Assembly (NCBI GenBank): GCA_025765615.1
Contig: JAIVFJ010000164.1
Location: 1 to 64,000, forward strand
Direction of reading: 5' to 3'
DNA length: 64,000 bases
From: Zopfochytrium polystomum
Taxonomy: Eukaryota; Chytridiomycota; Chytridiomycetes; Chytridiales; Chytridiaceae
Made by a program: the position numbers and the translations under genes. Numbering within the stretch: position 1 is the stretch's first letter; each line of letters starts with the position of its first letter. This document shows positions 1 through 12,544 of this stretch, one piece after another. Below the pieces are notes generated by a model. The model searched no databases and was not told where the DNA came from. It saw only the letters and a list, made by a program, of their open reading frames with translations.

Positions 1-383
1 GCCAGGAACTCCGAGCGCCGCAGTCCTGCCTCAATGAAAATCTTGGTGTGTTCTTTCGCCCTGACATCATCAAATGCAAAGAAAGTGAACCCAAACCCTG
101 ATCTTTCTGCAATGACATCAACTGCTTCCGCGGATTCTGCGTCAAATATCTACTTCTCAGTTTTCAACTGTAAGCCCGGTCTGCGATGCCGCAGAAGCAG
201 CCAAATGGTATTTATTAACTGTCAATGTTTCTTACGAACGGACTGATCTTTGTAACTTGCAACTACGATCACGACGGTATGAATATGCATAGAAGAACTT
301 CAAATAAGATAGCACAAGAATCAGACTGCACAAGATTCACGTCAGTTTAATGAGGGCGCAGCGGGGGTTTCATCATATCAAAG

Positions 384-1776
384 TCACGCGTCCATCAGCC
401 GGTCGGAGCGGAATGCCAGCGAATGCAGCTGGCGAATGACACGGTATAAAAAGAACCCAAAGAGTGGTATCGAGAGGAGGTACGGAGTCCTTCAAGCCCA
501 AGAAAAGGGACGGTTAATTTTGATAGAAAGCACAACCTCTGCCCCAGATCCGACTTACCCAAAATATACAAACGTTGTCAAAAACACCGTCACGAGCGGT
601 GACCCAACAAAGAGCGTCACCGTCAGCGAGAACACGACTGCATACGCCAAAAAGAATGCGATGCCCGCCGACAACCAGTTCAGCGCGACAACCGCCGCCC
701 GCACCGCCTCAACCAGCGCTGCCGTGCCGCCGCTGCCTCCGTCTCCCTCGACGCCGCCGATCCCGCCGCCTCGGGCGTTCCTGCGGTCGCTCTCGTCGGC
801 CTGCGAAGGCTCCCCTCCGCCGCCGCCGCCGCCGCCGCCGCCCCCCTGCCCGCGGTACAGCCGCGACCCGGCCGCCTGCCGCCTTGCCTCCGGCGACACG
901 CTCTTTGCGCGCAACTCGACAGCCTCAACGAGCGTGCGCAGCTGCCGCGCAAAGGCATGGCGGGTGACGAGCACCAACACGAGCACCGACACCCAGCACA
1001 CGACGTACAGCGCGTCCGCGACGGCGACGACGGCGCGGTAGCGCGCCGGGGCGGCGGGGTCGCCGCTAAAGTGGGCGTAGTCGGAGTAGTAGCCTTGGAA
1101 GAGGGTGAACGCGAGGGTGACGGCGGCGGGGATGGTGAGGGACGGGAGGAAGCGGGTGCGCAGGTTTTTGAGGAAGGGCGTTTGCACGCCGGCGGATCGG
1201 AGGACGATGTTGACGAAGAGGAGGGAGGCGGTGTAGACGAGGAAGGAACGGATCGCCAAGAGCGATCTAATGAGACGCAGAAAAGGATGTGGTGGATTAG
1301 CCGGGTGCAGGTGGCTGCAAGGGCAGAGAAATGTGGCTTACAGAAAGACGGTGGAGCTTGTGTCGAAGAAGGATGCGAGGGTCATTGCGATGCCCGAGAA
1401 TATGTTTGAAACTGTGTACAGGATGATGAACCACTCGAACTGGCTGAACGAGAATATGGGTATGGTGGATTGCGCGTCGTCCAAGCGCGATCTTGTCTTT
1501 TGAAGTAGCTTTTGCAAGACCACCAGCAAAACACCCATCGCAATTGATACGTAGCATATGCATGCGAGGATCTGGCCTGTGGTAGCAAGAAGGGACACGG
1601 GTTTGAGGTCGGCGAAACGATGATCTCAAGTGGGCAGGGGGGGGAGGGGAGCTGGCGGTGGGAGTCCTCACCAAATGTGTCCAGGCCGGGTGCGTAGTGA
1701 TCTGCGCAGAAACGGAGCTGCGCATAGTACACCCCCAACACAAAATGTGGTTGGGGAATGTCTCGAATTTCTGCTG
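384..1776 (-). CDS. Polytopic (7-8 TM, receptor-like) membrane protein, 5' end missing
   Basis: Four exons read on the minus strand: about 1776-1672, 1576-1342, 1266-559 and 489-384, joined by GT/AG sites that keep the frame, with a TGA stop at 384-386. Hydrophobic helices lie around TFGQILACICYVSIAMG, FEWFIILYTVSNIFSG, IRSFLVYTASLLFVNIV, FLPSLTIPAAVTLAF, DALYVVCWVSVLVLVL, a double helix after a poly-Gly cytosolic-type loop, and a last helix TPYLLSIPLFGFFLY. This is GPCR-like topology, but I recognise no family signature, so function is open. No ATG exists in the first exon frame and an in-frame stop precedes it, so an upstream exon must exist or has been lost; the transposon begins just upstream of this 5' end. 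The gene at 12.5-13.5 kb has the same layout. Confidence 0.55.
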
Positions 1777-2160
1777 GAGACAAACGTCGACTTCTTCTGA
1801 GAATGTCTCAGAAAACATTGAGGAAGGGATCCCTAACTCCAGACTGTTGTTGCTCTCGAACAATCGTCGAGACGTCCCAGACACATGTCAGAAACATTCC
1901 TGCGGCATGTGGTAATGCTCCTCCAAAGTAGTTTTACAGACTCTTTGGGACAACTTCCATCATCATACAAGCTGCAGACATTGCTCAGTATACATATGTA
2001 TGACATCTGTGAAACACTCCGGAAACACTTTGATTTCATCCAACAAACAACTATTATCGTGTGTGTGCACTATTATATTTTATTTTAAAGAGAAGCACAA
2101 TCAACAAGAAAAGCAAGGTTGGGTGTCAAAGTTCTACAATGTAGAAGGAAGCAAAGAGGG

Positions 2161-3723
2161 TTAAGCTGGAAGTTGGAGCTCAGTCACTGCATTGATTAGT
2201 GGTAGTTCGTTTGGCCGAGGTCGAATGTAGAGCTCATACTTTGACACCACCCCCTTTTGAGCCTCTTTGGAGAGAGCCTCAAACTTCTGTAGATAGCAGT
2301 TTGTATAGAGCCAGTAGTCACACCCAGCAAGCTTGACAGGATGTCTCTTCAGCACAACGGCTGTATACATCTGAGCCAAAAGTCAGTGGTTGCACTTTCC
2401 GAACAGCGACACATACGCAAATCAAAGCAAAGCATCTGCGGCGATAATTGATTTCATCTGCAAACGTGATCTTCTGGTCAGTCACGAAAAGTGACTCGTG
2501 CTCAGCGTAGAGCCTCGACACAAGACTTTCTGGTGAAGGAGATACTTCGTTGATCTCTTCGTTTATCTGCCCAAATATTTGTAAAAGCAAGGAGAGACAG
2601 TTGACACATTCTCACTGCAACTTTCCACGTCGACTTGATTGAAGACATACTTTTCGAGCACAATCCGTTGAGCGACTCTATGATGGGAAGCGACTCAATC
2701 GGATCGTAGCCATTCTTTGGAAGCAAAACATTCTGATCAAGAAAATTAATACAAGGTAATACAAATCGACTAAACACCCACCTTTATCCACATGCAGCAC
2801 TCTTCAGCACATGGCATCAAATTCACTATCGTTATAGATGCCTGTTTGAACAGATCGGCCTGCGCCTTTGATGCTTTCACCGAGACTTGCGGAAAAGGGT
2901 CAACTTTGCACAGGTATTGCATGCAAAAGCGCTTTATATTTGCCTAAAATCAACCCAGTGAGAAAAGCGCAAAAACTTGCAGGAGGCGACTATATAGTTA
3001 CAGTCAAATAGGACGGGACAGATGCGTTTGTTCCAGATGATGGACCAAACGCAATCAGACCGTACTGAATGGTGAGCATGCCTTCAACATCCAGTTCCTG
3101 AAGCCGAAATGAGCCCTAGCAGCTCGAGATATTAGCCGTTTTCTCACCCTGAAGTTCCGAAGATGTGGGATAGCGTCGGTTGAAATTAGCCCACGCGCGA
3201 TCAAAACTTCGGCCAGACGCAGCCACGCTGGCGTTCCTGGATCAGCAGTGGCCATTCGACTACCTGACAGAATTCCCCTGGACCGTGAAGAAGAGATGTC
3301 AGTTATGGACCAAAACTGACCATGTTGTGCAGTCTCGTACGAGAAGAACATTTTGCCAACCTGGGCCTATACCTGCGCCGAAGGTGATCTGTACTCTCAC
3401 CTATTAGATCCACCAGCGATTCGTCGTCGCTTGTTGGGCCGGTTGAAAGGGAGCGCCTGAAAGTTACTTCTCTCGTTTGGGGCAGTGATTTTGTGTGGCT
3501 GATTTTGAATTGGCCCATCTGATCGTGGTGCGGTTGTGTCAGGTTGTGTTGCTGATTGCGGAATCTCGTCCAGTGTGGGTGGTGGAGCCAGCTCTTGCTC
3601 GTAAGTTTCCTCATGCATACGTTCAGTAGGTGCTAAGTCTTGCTCTTCTTCAAACGAGGGGCTGAAGCTCGCTGCTCGACGAGGGGATGGTGCCCGCGAT
3701 GGTGCCCGTGACGAGCGGCTCAT
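2161..3723 (-). CDS. Unrecognised multi-exon gene downstream of the transposase
   Basis: ATG at 3723 opens a Ser/Arg/Pro-rich start (MSRSSRAPSRAPSPRRAA), then an acidic and a basic stretch ending NRPNKRRRIAGGS, a good donor (GTGAGA) at 3400, and further open minus-strand segments at about 3350-3055, 2777-2502, 2590-2318 and 2379-2163 ending in TAA at 2161-2163. I could not join the later exons in one frame with confidence, so the exon set is provisional. No family is recognised. It may be the accessory ORF that often travels with this transposon class, or an unrelated host gene. Confidence 0.3.
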
Positions 3724-3915
3724 TGATGCTGGAAAGGCAAATTTTTCTGTCAATTCATGTCAAGTTATTTTCTCTCTCTGTTTCTCCTCCATCGAGCATG
3801 GCCAACGCGAGCAGCTATCTTCTTATGAGCACCAATGATTGATTCATAGCTGCTATTATAGATTCCGATCTCAATCCGCATTCCAATACGCTACTTGATC
3901 TCCTCTTCCAGGGTT

Positions 3916-6900
3916 TCATGGCTCTGACGGATCCTTGGCAGATTGTTTCCCTTTCGCTGATCGTTTTGCATGGGAAAGCCAGTCAGAGACTTGTTTTTTT
4001 GTCCATTGTCGTTCGTTGTTCTCGTTCACCGCAGCAAGTGCCTCATCCACAACACTCACTCCAATCGTAAAATCATCCAAGTAGCTTGACAATACTTTCT
4101 TCTCCGAGTCAGTCGTACGGTTGTTGGCCTTCCTCTTGCCTGTTGTTCCAATCAATGGCTCGGTTGATTGAGAAGTAATATTAGCTGTTACAGCTACTGG
4201 CTCGAAAATATCTATATTACGCCGCAATTCTGCAATGGTCGTTGGCTCATGCAGGTCTGCTGCTGGTGTTTGCTTCTGAATACCTGCTGTTCGAAGTCGC
4301 TTGGATTTTGCAACACAAACCTCTTCAACCCTTTTCGCCTTCTTTGTTCGACTAGAGAATGATAACATTGCTTCATCGAGTGCTGCTTCCAAAACCTCTG
4401 ATGACCCAAGGGAGGAAATTTCGATGAGTCCAGCATCATAAAGTAGATCAAACGTAGAAGTACAGTATATGTTGAGAATGCGCAATTTCCTGCTGCTGTT
4501 GTGCTTCACATACTGCATTGACCGCTGCGACTCGTTTTTAATAGGCTTCAACGAAATTATGCACAACTCGTCGCAGAAGTGGGGACAATTCACTGTATAA
4601 ATATTGTTCACAGTTATACCACTCTGCCATGTGTCTGTTTCACCGCTGGGCTCCATGACAGGACAGTGATTTTCCATTTGTCCGTTTAGCCTGTATTTGC
4701 GTACGTGAAGTTGGTCGTGGGCTTTGAATGATATGATTTCCCCGAACGTGTTTTCTCCATCCTCCTGCTTCAAAAGCATTGTGCCAATTCGAGCCAATTG
4801 CAATGGAGGAGATTCGGCAGTTAATTGGTCTAGATATACATATATATTTAAAAGTCGTAGTTAGCTGTTGGGTACAGTGGCATCTTCACTTACGCATTCG
4901 AATTTGTGGGGGGCAGAAATCAATTGTCAACGACTGCCAAATTGAACCAACTTGATAAAGCCCTCCTGCAGTAAGATGTCGAGCGGCAGCTTGCCGTGCA
5001 AAAGCTAATGCAACATCTTTCGACGTGTTTTGCCTGTTTGAACCGATAATGTTGCTGCGAATATGCTTATTAAAGCTCTCTTGCGTTTCTGAGGCATAAT
5101 CCTTTGGTCGTCCAAACCTCTTCACATAGAACGGAAGTTCTCGTAGGAGATGAAGCTTTGGCTTGATCATTTTCCAGCAATAGGGGCTGACGAGGATTGC
5201 ATTCACCATTGCATTGAGGATCCGGTCCAGATGATCACAATAGTTTTCGATATTTCTAATTTCGCCTCCGTTGATAATTACTACAAGCGCAGCCAAGGAG
5301 GCCCAAAGCGTTTGAACATTTGCTGGAACTAGACCACGTAAAGCAAAAACAGATATTTGGGCGAAGTTTTTGAAGTCTTTTCCGTTTAGAGACCCAACAT
5401 ACTTGACCTATAGTGATGGGACTGTCAGCGTCACGTTTATATAGACAATACAACCATCTCGTGTCCGCGAAACGGAATTGAAAACCCAGAATTATCGACC
5501 CCTTCAATTCGTGCTTTGAGCTCCTGCTTCTTCGCATCATTCAGAGATCTTATCGTCTCTTGCATACAATACTTGACAACCCCAAGGTTTACGGTGTGCA
5601 GAATTTCAACTGGACAATCCAATGAGAGATCAAAGAAAGGTTCCTCGTTCATTTTGCCTCAGTTCGAGTTAGTTTTAGAACGTAAATTGTCACACAATAT
5701 ACCAAGCAACGGATTCATCATTAACGGACGATGTGGCTGCATAAGCCCATGCTCGAAATGCTTGTCTTTGATGCCCATTTCTGCCGCCAATGAGATAGCT
5801 TTACCAACTTCTATGTCACCCTCCAGTACCCTTCGATGTAAAGAAGCGAGAAAGTTTTTCACACTATGTCCATCTTTAATACCGGCACTTGGATGCTGTT
5901 GGGGGCCAATAAACTCAAGTAGCTTTGCTCTTGCCCGCATCGGATCCTTTTCATTCTTCCAGCCACTTCTTCGACAAAGACGGCATGGTCGATTCGAAAG
6001 TGTACCTGTGTGCGAGGCAATGACTGAGTGCATGGGATTATCCCCAACAACAGATAGAACTGATGTAACAATTAGGATAGGAGCATGAGTCAATGGGTTA
6101 ACTCCTTTAACTCCGTCTCTGGTTATTCGCAACTCATTGGAAATGACCTCTGCTGATTCAAAGCCAGCAGCAGATTTTGAGGTCGTTAGAAAGTGGACAT
6201 GCTCAGGTCTATTTCGCAGTTCTGCCTGTAGTCCAGGGAAGCTCATGATCCATGATTCATACTTGTTCCATTTTTTTGAAGTATTGCCACTTGTGTCGTC
6301 GCTAAAGAGAGCGATAAGAATCATGACAACAAGCACTCCAGCAGCACGAGTTCGGAGGGTTGATGGGCCAAACTTCATTCTTGATAATTTCCATGGTTGT
6401 TCAAGGCCGCTCCTTTCTTCCACAATTAAGGAACTCATATCACAAAACTTGAGCTCTGACCCGTTGCCAACCCTATGTTGAACCTGAGTGGATAGGTCAA
6501 CTCTTACAAGGGAGTCGGCATGCACTTGACAGCGATACCCTCGCCAAACAACATCCTGTCCGTAGTATCCAAATGTAGTGATGAGATAAAGTTTTCCAGT
6601 AGACTCAGTAGACTTCTGTAACATGTAAACTTACCCTGAGAACAAATCCTGAGTTTCTGTTCTCCACATTGGCGATTGCACATGTTCTCTCCATTTTGTG
6701 CATCCAGATATATCAGTCAACGACTCATCAAAGTGTGGAAGAAACGTCATGTTGTTCCAAACTTCCTTTTTTCCCAACTCCATTCTCAAGATATCCGCGA
6801 TGGAATTATGATGAATGACCTTGTTTGTTGAAGTGAGCGCTTTTTTTGGCTCATTTCCACAAAGGTCGACACAATCTGTGATCACCCGTTTAATTTTGCT

Positions 6901-7614
6901 TAAGGATGGAACATTTTCAACCCCAAGCTGATGAAGGAGATCCAATATGGCCACTTTCACAGGGTCTGAAAAGAGTGAAGCCTCTTGGTAGAAAAAAAAC
7001 GCAAGCTTCATATCTTGGATGCTGTACTTCCTTGTGAATAGAGGATCGAACGGCTGTTGGGAAAACGAACCCTTCGGGTCACTTTCCTTTTCTTGCTGTT
7101 CCAAACCAGCCTCTCCCTTGCTGCTTTCTGACGTGACTGTATCTGGCAGAGAGGTTGCATATCGCTTTTCCGGGCTCGAATCGCTGCTGTTGGGAGCGCT
7201 GTTCATGTCGGAATTTTTGTTGCTTGAATCGCTTGAATGCGAGGAGTTTGAACTGCTGTCCGTTGGGTCCCTTTCGCTGTCGGCATTTGACATATGGTCC
7301 AATAATTCTCCATCACGATTGCCTTGAACCTCGTTCATTCTGTCCGGACCTGTGTCAAACTCCTGGGGTCCACATGATGGGGGGATCGCACATGATGGCT
7401 GATTCCCCCTGTTTCCCGTTTCGTCAGTTCTCTGAGCTGACAGAATCTCCAGCGCAACATCAGCCTCAACAACCGATGGTACGTTTACAACACGATTGAG
7501 CCGCTCAAGCCGCTTATGCTTGTCTGATAAGTTGTGAAGGTGAATCTGCGACAAATGCTTTACTTTGAGTTCGATTCTGCAGAGCGGGCAAAAGTAAAGC
7601 GATTGAGAGCCCAT
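3916..7614 (-). CDS. KDZ/Plavaka-like transposase, interrupted by two in-frame stops
   Basis: Exons 7614-5455, 5407-4894 and 4829-3916 keep one frame. A C2H2-like knuckle near the start (CPLC, then spaced histidines) is followed by a Ser/Asn-rich linker. The core contains LFSDDTSGNTSKKWNKY, CRLCRR, PVEILHTVNLG and, further on, KLHLLRELPFYVKRFGRPKDYASETQESFNKH, all recognisable landmarks of the DDE transposases of fungal KDZ/Plavaka elements, here in the expected order. DNA cleavage and rejoining in the nucleus is the family role. Two in-frame stops break the frame: TAA at 6631-6633 (overlapping a GTAAGT) and TGA at 5659-5661, with coding sense resuming in the same frame after both. No normal-length intron removes either, so this copy is probably inactive, or unusual short introns are used. 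Confidence 0.75.
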
Positions 7615-8910
7615 GGAATTTGGGTGTCGTTTTGCTGACGTTCGGTACACAAACGTCGGTTGTTGGGGGGACGTCTGTGAGATCGTCGGGGAACTGTTTT
7701 TGTCGTTTGACCGCCGGGCAAGACAGAGATGAACAGAAAAAATTTTTCTTCAGACAAGCGGGAACGGAGTTTCATTGGTCATCCTCAATACATTTGGTCC
7801 CCCACACATTCCCCGCCAACCTTGAAAAATCTCTGAGAAGGAACTGACAAGTCAGGACGCCCCCAGGACATCTTGCTTGTGTGGGGTGTAGCAATCTGCG
7901 AGTTCGTGTTTGCGTCAGTCCAAGAAAAGAGGAGCTGAGAGATCGCACCGGTCAGATCGGCCATGCTGTTATTAATACTGTTTTTTTTTTTTTAGGCGCC
8001 TGCTGTTGCTTCCGGTGCTGCTTTCGGGGGGTGGGCGGGTGCGGCCCAACGAGCTAGTCGATTCGGGCTCTCGTCAAAATGAACAGCAGCCAGACTGGCG
8101 GAAACACAAGGGTCGCTCTGAATGAACGAATGACGTATAATAAATGGAGAGACAAGCTTATCGCCTAGTTTTCCGTTGCCTCTCCCCTTTTTGGAAAATG
8201 GTTATTCCATTTCGCAAGGACCCGTGACGCTGATTGAGAACCGCCACAGAGGGCATCTGGAAAACATACATCATGTCGAGCGGACCAGATTCGGGCAACA
8301 AGCTCAATGGAGCAAGCCAACTCGGCGAGGAGTGAAAAGTCGAGAGTACTTCCAGCACGTGGGACCCCCCACCCTTGGATGAACGTCCCTTGAAGCGAGC
8401 ACCTCTCTCGTCCTCGATTGGGGGTAACTATGGAGCGTGCAGAAAAATGTAATAAAAATCAGAGTTGCTGATCAAGCAGAGAATTCAATTACTTGCGCAA
8501 AGCTCCCCTCAAGCTCGTTTGTATATTTTCCTGTTCGAACGCATCGGGAAGACAGAACCAGCTCGAAATTTTTTTCCTTTCTCAACCCAATCCACCGCAT
8601 GCGCTCTTTCACCGAAACTGCCGCAAAAGGAAACGGGTGGGAGGGCTTGTTCCAAAAGGGACTTCGTTCGGATGTGGGAAGTTGGCCCGCTCAGCCGAGT
8701 TTTCAAAGAAGCATGAAATAACACGGCAGACAGACGGAGACAGACAGCGAGAGAGAGAGAGAGAGAGAGAGACAGACAATGAGAGGGTTGAGAGTGAGGG
8801 AGGGAGACAGAGAGACGCCCCCCCGCGAAGCCCTCACACACTCCGCAACAAGGACAAAAACTCAGAAAAAAGGCAAAGAAAATCATACCAGCCAACCCCG
8901 CCCCCGCACA
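7615..8910. other. Intergenic stretch between transposon and protease gene
   Basis: No reading frame here looks like a real gene. It contains a T-run at about 7981-7994 and a GA-rich purine tract at about 8748-8790 just upstream of the protease. The right end of the transposon must lie in its first part, but I could not place it. Confidence 0.5.
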
Positions 8911-10522
8911 ATGCAGATCAGAACCGCCGTCGCCGCCGCCGCCGCCGTCGCCGTCCTCCCAGCGACCCTCGCTCTCGCCGCCCCCACCACCGCGGACGGC
9001 GTCGTCACCGTCCCCATCTCAAAGCCCCGCGCCCCGACCGCATCCCACGCGATCGTCGGCGCCCTGCGAAGGGCAAAGTTCTCCCGCGCCGTCAAGGGCG
9101 ACGACGCCGACCCCGCGCCCAAGGTCTTCACCTCGAAGAACCCGCAAGGGTCCGCGAACCTGTACAACGAGCTGGACCAGCTCTGGTCCGTCAACATCAC
9201 CCTCGCCAATGGCGATGTCTTCTCGATGGACCTCGACACGGGGTCCAGCGACACTCACATCAGGTACGAAGGGAAAGCTTGGTTGTTCCTGTTTTCTAAA
9301 CTCCCCTCCTTCGCTAATTAAGGGGCACTCGCTGCACAACCGAAGACGGAGACACTTCCTGCGATGGCAAGATGATCAGCTTGAAGAACTCGGCCAAGTA
9401 CCAGTTCATTCGCCAAAACAAGGCATTCTATGTGCTCTACGGCCTTGGCGCTGTGGCCGGTGACGTTGTCACTGGACCAATCACTCTTGGAGGTAAGATA
9501 CGAATGGCCTTGCCGCGCTCTTTCTGAGAAGTGCTTCTCCAGGATTGACGGCCAACATCTCTCTCGGCATCAACGCCATCGAGCTTTACTTCTCCGGCTC
9601 GGACGGCCTGATGGGTCTCGGCTACGACTCTATTTCCGACATCAAGAAGTACACCAACCTCAGCACCAACTGGTTTGACGCTCTCGGCTACAAGGATCAC
9701 CGGAACAGGTGCAAATTTCTTGCCTTGGTGGCAAGATGGTTCCTCCCTAATACTCTTTAAAAGGTTCTCCTTCTACCTCTCCAACACTGTGGACGACTAC
9801 GGCGAGGTCACCTTCGGCGGCTCGGACTCCAGCAAGTTCAAAAACAACATCCACTGGTGTAAGTATCCGACCGTTCAACAATGGTCACCATCCGTCTAAA
9901 CATTTCGCGTTTCTCAATTCCACACAAAAGACCCCCTCACCTCCGAAACCTATTTCCAGCACTCCATCGCCAACTGGACCTACACCGTCGGAAAGAAGAC
10001 GGGCCAGCTCTGGAACTACCAGCCAGGCACCACGGTCCCCGCCGACACCATCGTCGACACGGGCACAACGCTCGTCTACCTTGGTCAAGACGCCGCCGAC
10101 GGCATCAACGGCGCTATCGGTGCAGTCTACGACAACACCAGCGGTGTATACCTCTTGAACGACACCCTGTGCGACCCCAAGGTCCTCCCCGTAGTCAAGT
10201 TCTCGGCACCGGCGACGGGATCGACCCCAGCCACCACTTTCGAGATCCCGCCTGCTTCCTGTGAGTCTTTCACCCTCTTTTGCAATCCTTCTCCACTTAT
10301 TCAAAAATTATTAAACGACTCGGCGCCCCCTCCCAAAAAAACCACTCAGACCTCGTCCCCAACGTGGACAACAACGGGAACCCCATCCCTGGATGCGTGT
10401 CCGGATTCTCGAACGGCGGTGACGACCTCGGCATCCTTGGCGACGTCTGGATCCGCGCCCAGTACACCATCTTCGACAAGAACTCGAACCGCGTCGGGTT
10501 TGCGACCGCCGTCCACCCCTGA
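8911..10522 (+). CDS. Secreted pepsin-like aspartic protease (A1 family)
   Basis: Six exons: 8911-9263, 9323-9492, 9543-9708, 9764-9858, 9931-10260 and 10350-10522, total 428 codons, all with GT-AG borders and continuous frame. The start is the ATG before a hydrophobic Ala/Val-rich signal peptide (MQIRTAVAAAAAVAVLPATL). A propeptide follows. The two catalytic motifs are present: DLDTGSSDT in exon 1 and VDTGTTLVY in exon 5. FSGSDGLMGLGYDSIS and the C-terminal WIRAQYTIFDKNSNRVGFA also fit the pepsin fold, and length is typical. It would cleave proteins at acidic pH outside the cell or in the vacuole; no GPI-anchor-like tail is visible. No frame damage is seen, unlike several neighbours. Confidence 0.93.
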
Positions 10523-11337
10523 GAAGACAGCCCGCAGTCTGAAGAAACTGCTGCTTCTTTCTTGTTTTTCCTTCTTTCCTTTCAAAAGACTTTATCCTGG
10601 CACTTGCAGTAGGATCCTTGTTGGATCTTTGCAAACCGTCCATTTAATCAAACCCCGACACCCCGGCCTTTTTTTTTCTCGTCCTACGTTCTTTGGTTCC
10701 TTTACGAATCGCTCAAACTTTCTCCCACCAAGTAATCCTGAGGTGTTCGTATGACATTTCTGTCTAATAGAGTGGTTTCAAGAATGAAATGGATTCTCAC
10801 CCTCCTACCTTACCTTTATTTCTCACGCTTCACTTGTTCCCTCCCTCATAAAAGTGCAAAAAATAAGCATAATGTCGCAATGACAAATTATGAAGGTTTG
10901 TTTCACCAAATGTGTCGTTGGAATCCAGAATCATTTTGAGTTGACATTGCTGAGAACAACCAGGAGCGCGTGTAGCAAGTAGTGAGGTTGGCAACCTTGT
11001 TCGGGTTGAGGACAAATTCCGCGGGTTGAGGATTTGTCCTTTCTCCTTGCCACGTTTGGGGATGAGGGTGCTTTACTCAAAGACGCTTCAATTTTTTCTC
11101 CACTGCTCTTCCCTTCACAAGTACATATCACAAAACCAAAACGGGTCGAGGTTTGCTTTGGCGCACGAAAGAGCAGGCAAAGAGATGCCCAAATGATTTC
11201 TGCGGCGGGGGGAAAAAAAGTTAGCTTGGAGGCTCGACCGCTGCTTGGAACGATTTAACAACACCATCAACACAAATCCTAAGACGCGGTATCCAGTGCC
11301 CAGCGCGAATATAGCCAGCAGGTTTCGCGTGGTTTGG
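10523..11337. other. Intergenic, no supported gene
   Basis: Pyrimidine-rich 3' sequence of the protease gene followed by sequence with only short, unconvincing frames. I see no gene or repeat family here. Confidence 0.5.
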
Positions 11338-11389
11338 TCAATCGTGCACCAAATTTTCAGATTTGTTTGAAAGCCGTGAGATGATGCGG

Positions 11390-12402
11390 AAAATTAATCC
11401 CTCACCTTCCCCTCCCCAAAAAAAAGTGTCCCAAGCCCCCCAACAACATACCCAAACAACACCGTCGACAAAATCACATTGTACACCTCGCGGTACCAGT
11501 CGATCCACATGCGAAACTGCGCCTCGGCAGCCCACCGGTTGGGGCTGAACGCGAAGAGGAACTGGTTCGTCGGGGTCAGCGACGGCCGGCCGCAAAAGAC
11601 GTCGAGGAAGAGGCCGACCACCACCACGAGGAGGGACGCGTCTTGCCGCAGGACGAGGAAGGAGATGACTGTTACGACGTCGCTGGGAGATGAGTGAAAT
11701 GGAGGGAGGGAAAGTGAGTTTATTTGTTGGTGAACGCGTGACATACTAGATGGCGTACTAATTAAGGAAAAGAAGGGCACTTGATATGTCACCGGAATGG
11801 CAGGCTTTGCGAGCATATAGTGGACCGTGGATTGGATCGGGAGAGGAGAATGGGCAAAAGGCCGATCGTTGAGTGACTTTTACAAAGAGCCCATGTCGGG
11901 CAGGGGAAAAGAAAGAAGTACCAGCTGTGAAATGCAAGGAAGCCAGCGCAATACGAAAAAAGGAAGCCACCGTTTTGCCCTTACGTTTGGTTTGATCAGC
12001 GTCGGTTTGGTTCTCCTCACAAACGAACTCACAATGTGGCAGACGGTTTTGCGGTGACTGGAGGACTCTTCGCGAAAGAAGGCCGCTTTCTCCTCACCGA
12101 AAATCTTCACGGCAGGCGGAGACGCGGCCAGCGCCACCGCAAAGCTCCATGCCGATGCTGACGCACTTGCGCTGCCCGTCGGAGATGCCGCGGGTGAGCT
12201 CGCTGCCGATTTGAGTGTGGACGACTTCTTCGAGGCTGCGGCGGTTTGGGCGGGAGAGGATGCATTAGCGACCCACATCCGTGCACCCCTTGTTTTCCCC
12301 GCCTGAAACACTCAACTTGAGAGCCTTTATGACATTATCCACGTGGTTTTCAATCTCTTGCTTTCGTCCACGAGCGGGGCAGCCGAATTCGTGCTGCGTA
12401 AG
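11390..12402 (-). pseudogene. Decayed ABCG (half-size/white-type) ABC transporter
   Basis: On the minus strand an exon ending at 12317 reads KQEIENHVDNVIKAL, joins across a GTTGAG...CAG intron (12316-12235) to LEEVVHTQIGSELTRGISDGQRKCVSIGMEL, which is the helical subdomain plus ABC signature loop of ABCG transporters (usual form GISGGxRKRVSIGMEL). Directly after it a frame break leads to LAASPPAV and then unrelated sequence: the Walker B/LDEPTSGLD segment is gone. A later piece (about 11640-11470) reads FAFSPNRWAAEAQFRMWIDWY, like the C-terminal end of ABCG24-type proteins. Walker A and most membrane helices are absent. I infer an internally deleted pseudogene. Confidence 0.6.
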
Positions 12403-12456
12403 CGGGCTGGATAAGGGTGGCACGCGACTACTTCCATTTGCAAAGCAACGCACAAA

Positions 12457-12483
12457 TACACACACACACACACACACACAAAT

Positions 12484-12512
<29 letters not shown>
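12457..12512. repeat. (CA)n microsatellite
   Basis: A CA/AC dinucleotide run interrupted once by AAATAC, lying between the ABCG relic and the membrane-protein gene. Confidence 0.9.
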
Positions 12513-12516
<4 letters not shown>

Positions 12517-12544
12517 CAACTCAATCCATTCATTCATTCAATTA

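Larger units (their letters stand above)
2161..7614 (-). mobile_element. KDZ/Plavaka-like DNA transposon (approximate extent)
   Basis: Two minus-strand reading frames in the same orientation, a large transposase and a smaller downstream gene, lie in a region with lower GC than the flanking host genes. The transposase names the class. I compared the sequence outside both ends by eye and did not find convincing terminal inverted repeats or a target duplication, so the true borders are unknown and the smaller gene may belong to the host. Confidence 0.55.

Noticed and set aside
1600..8200. Terminal inverted repeats of the transposon
   Set aside because: I compared both flanks by eye and found only short chance matches such as GGGAATGT; nothing strong enough to report.
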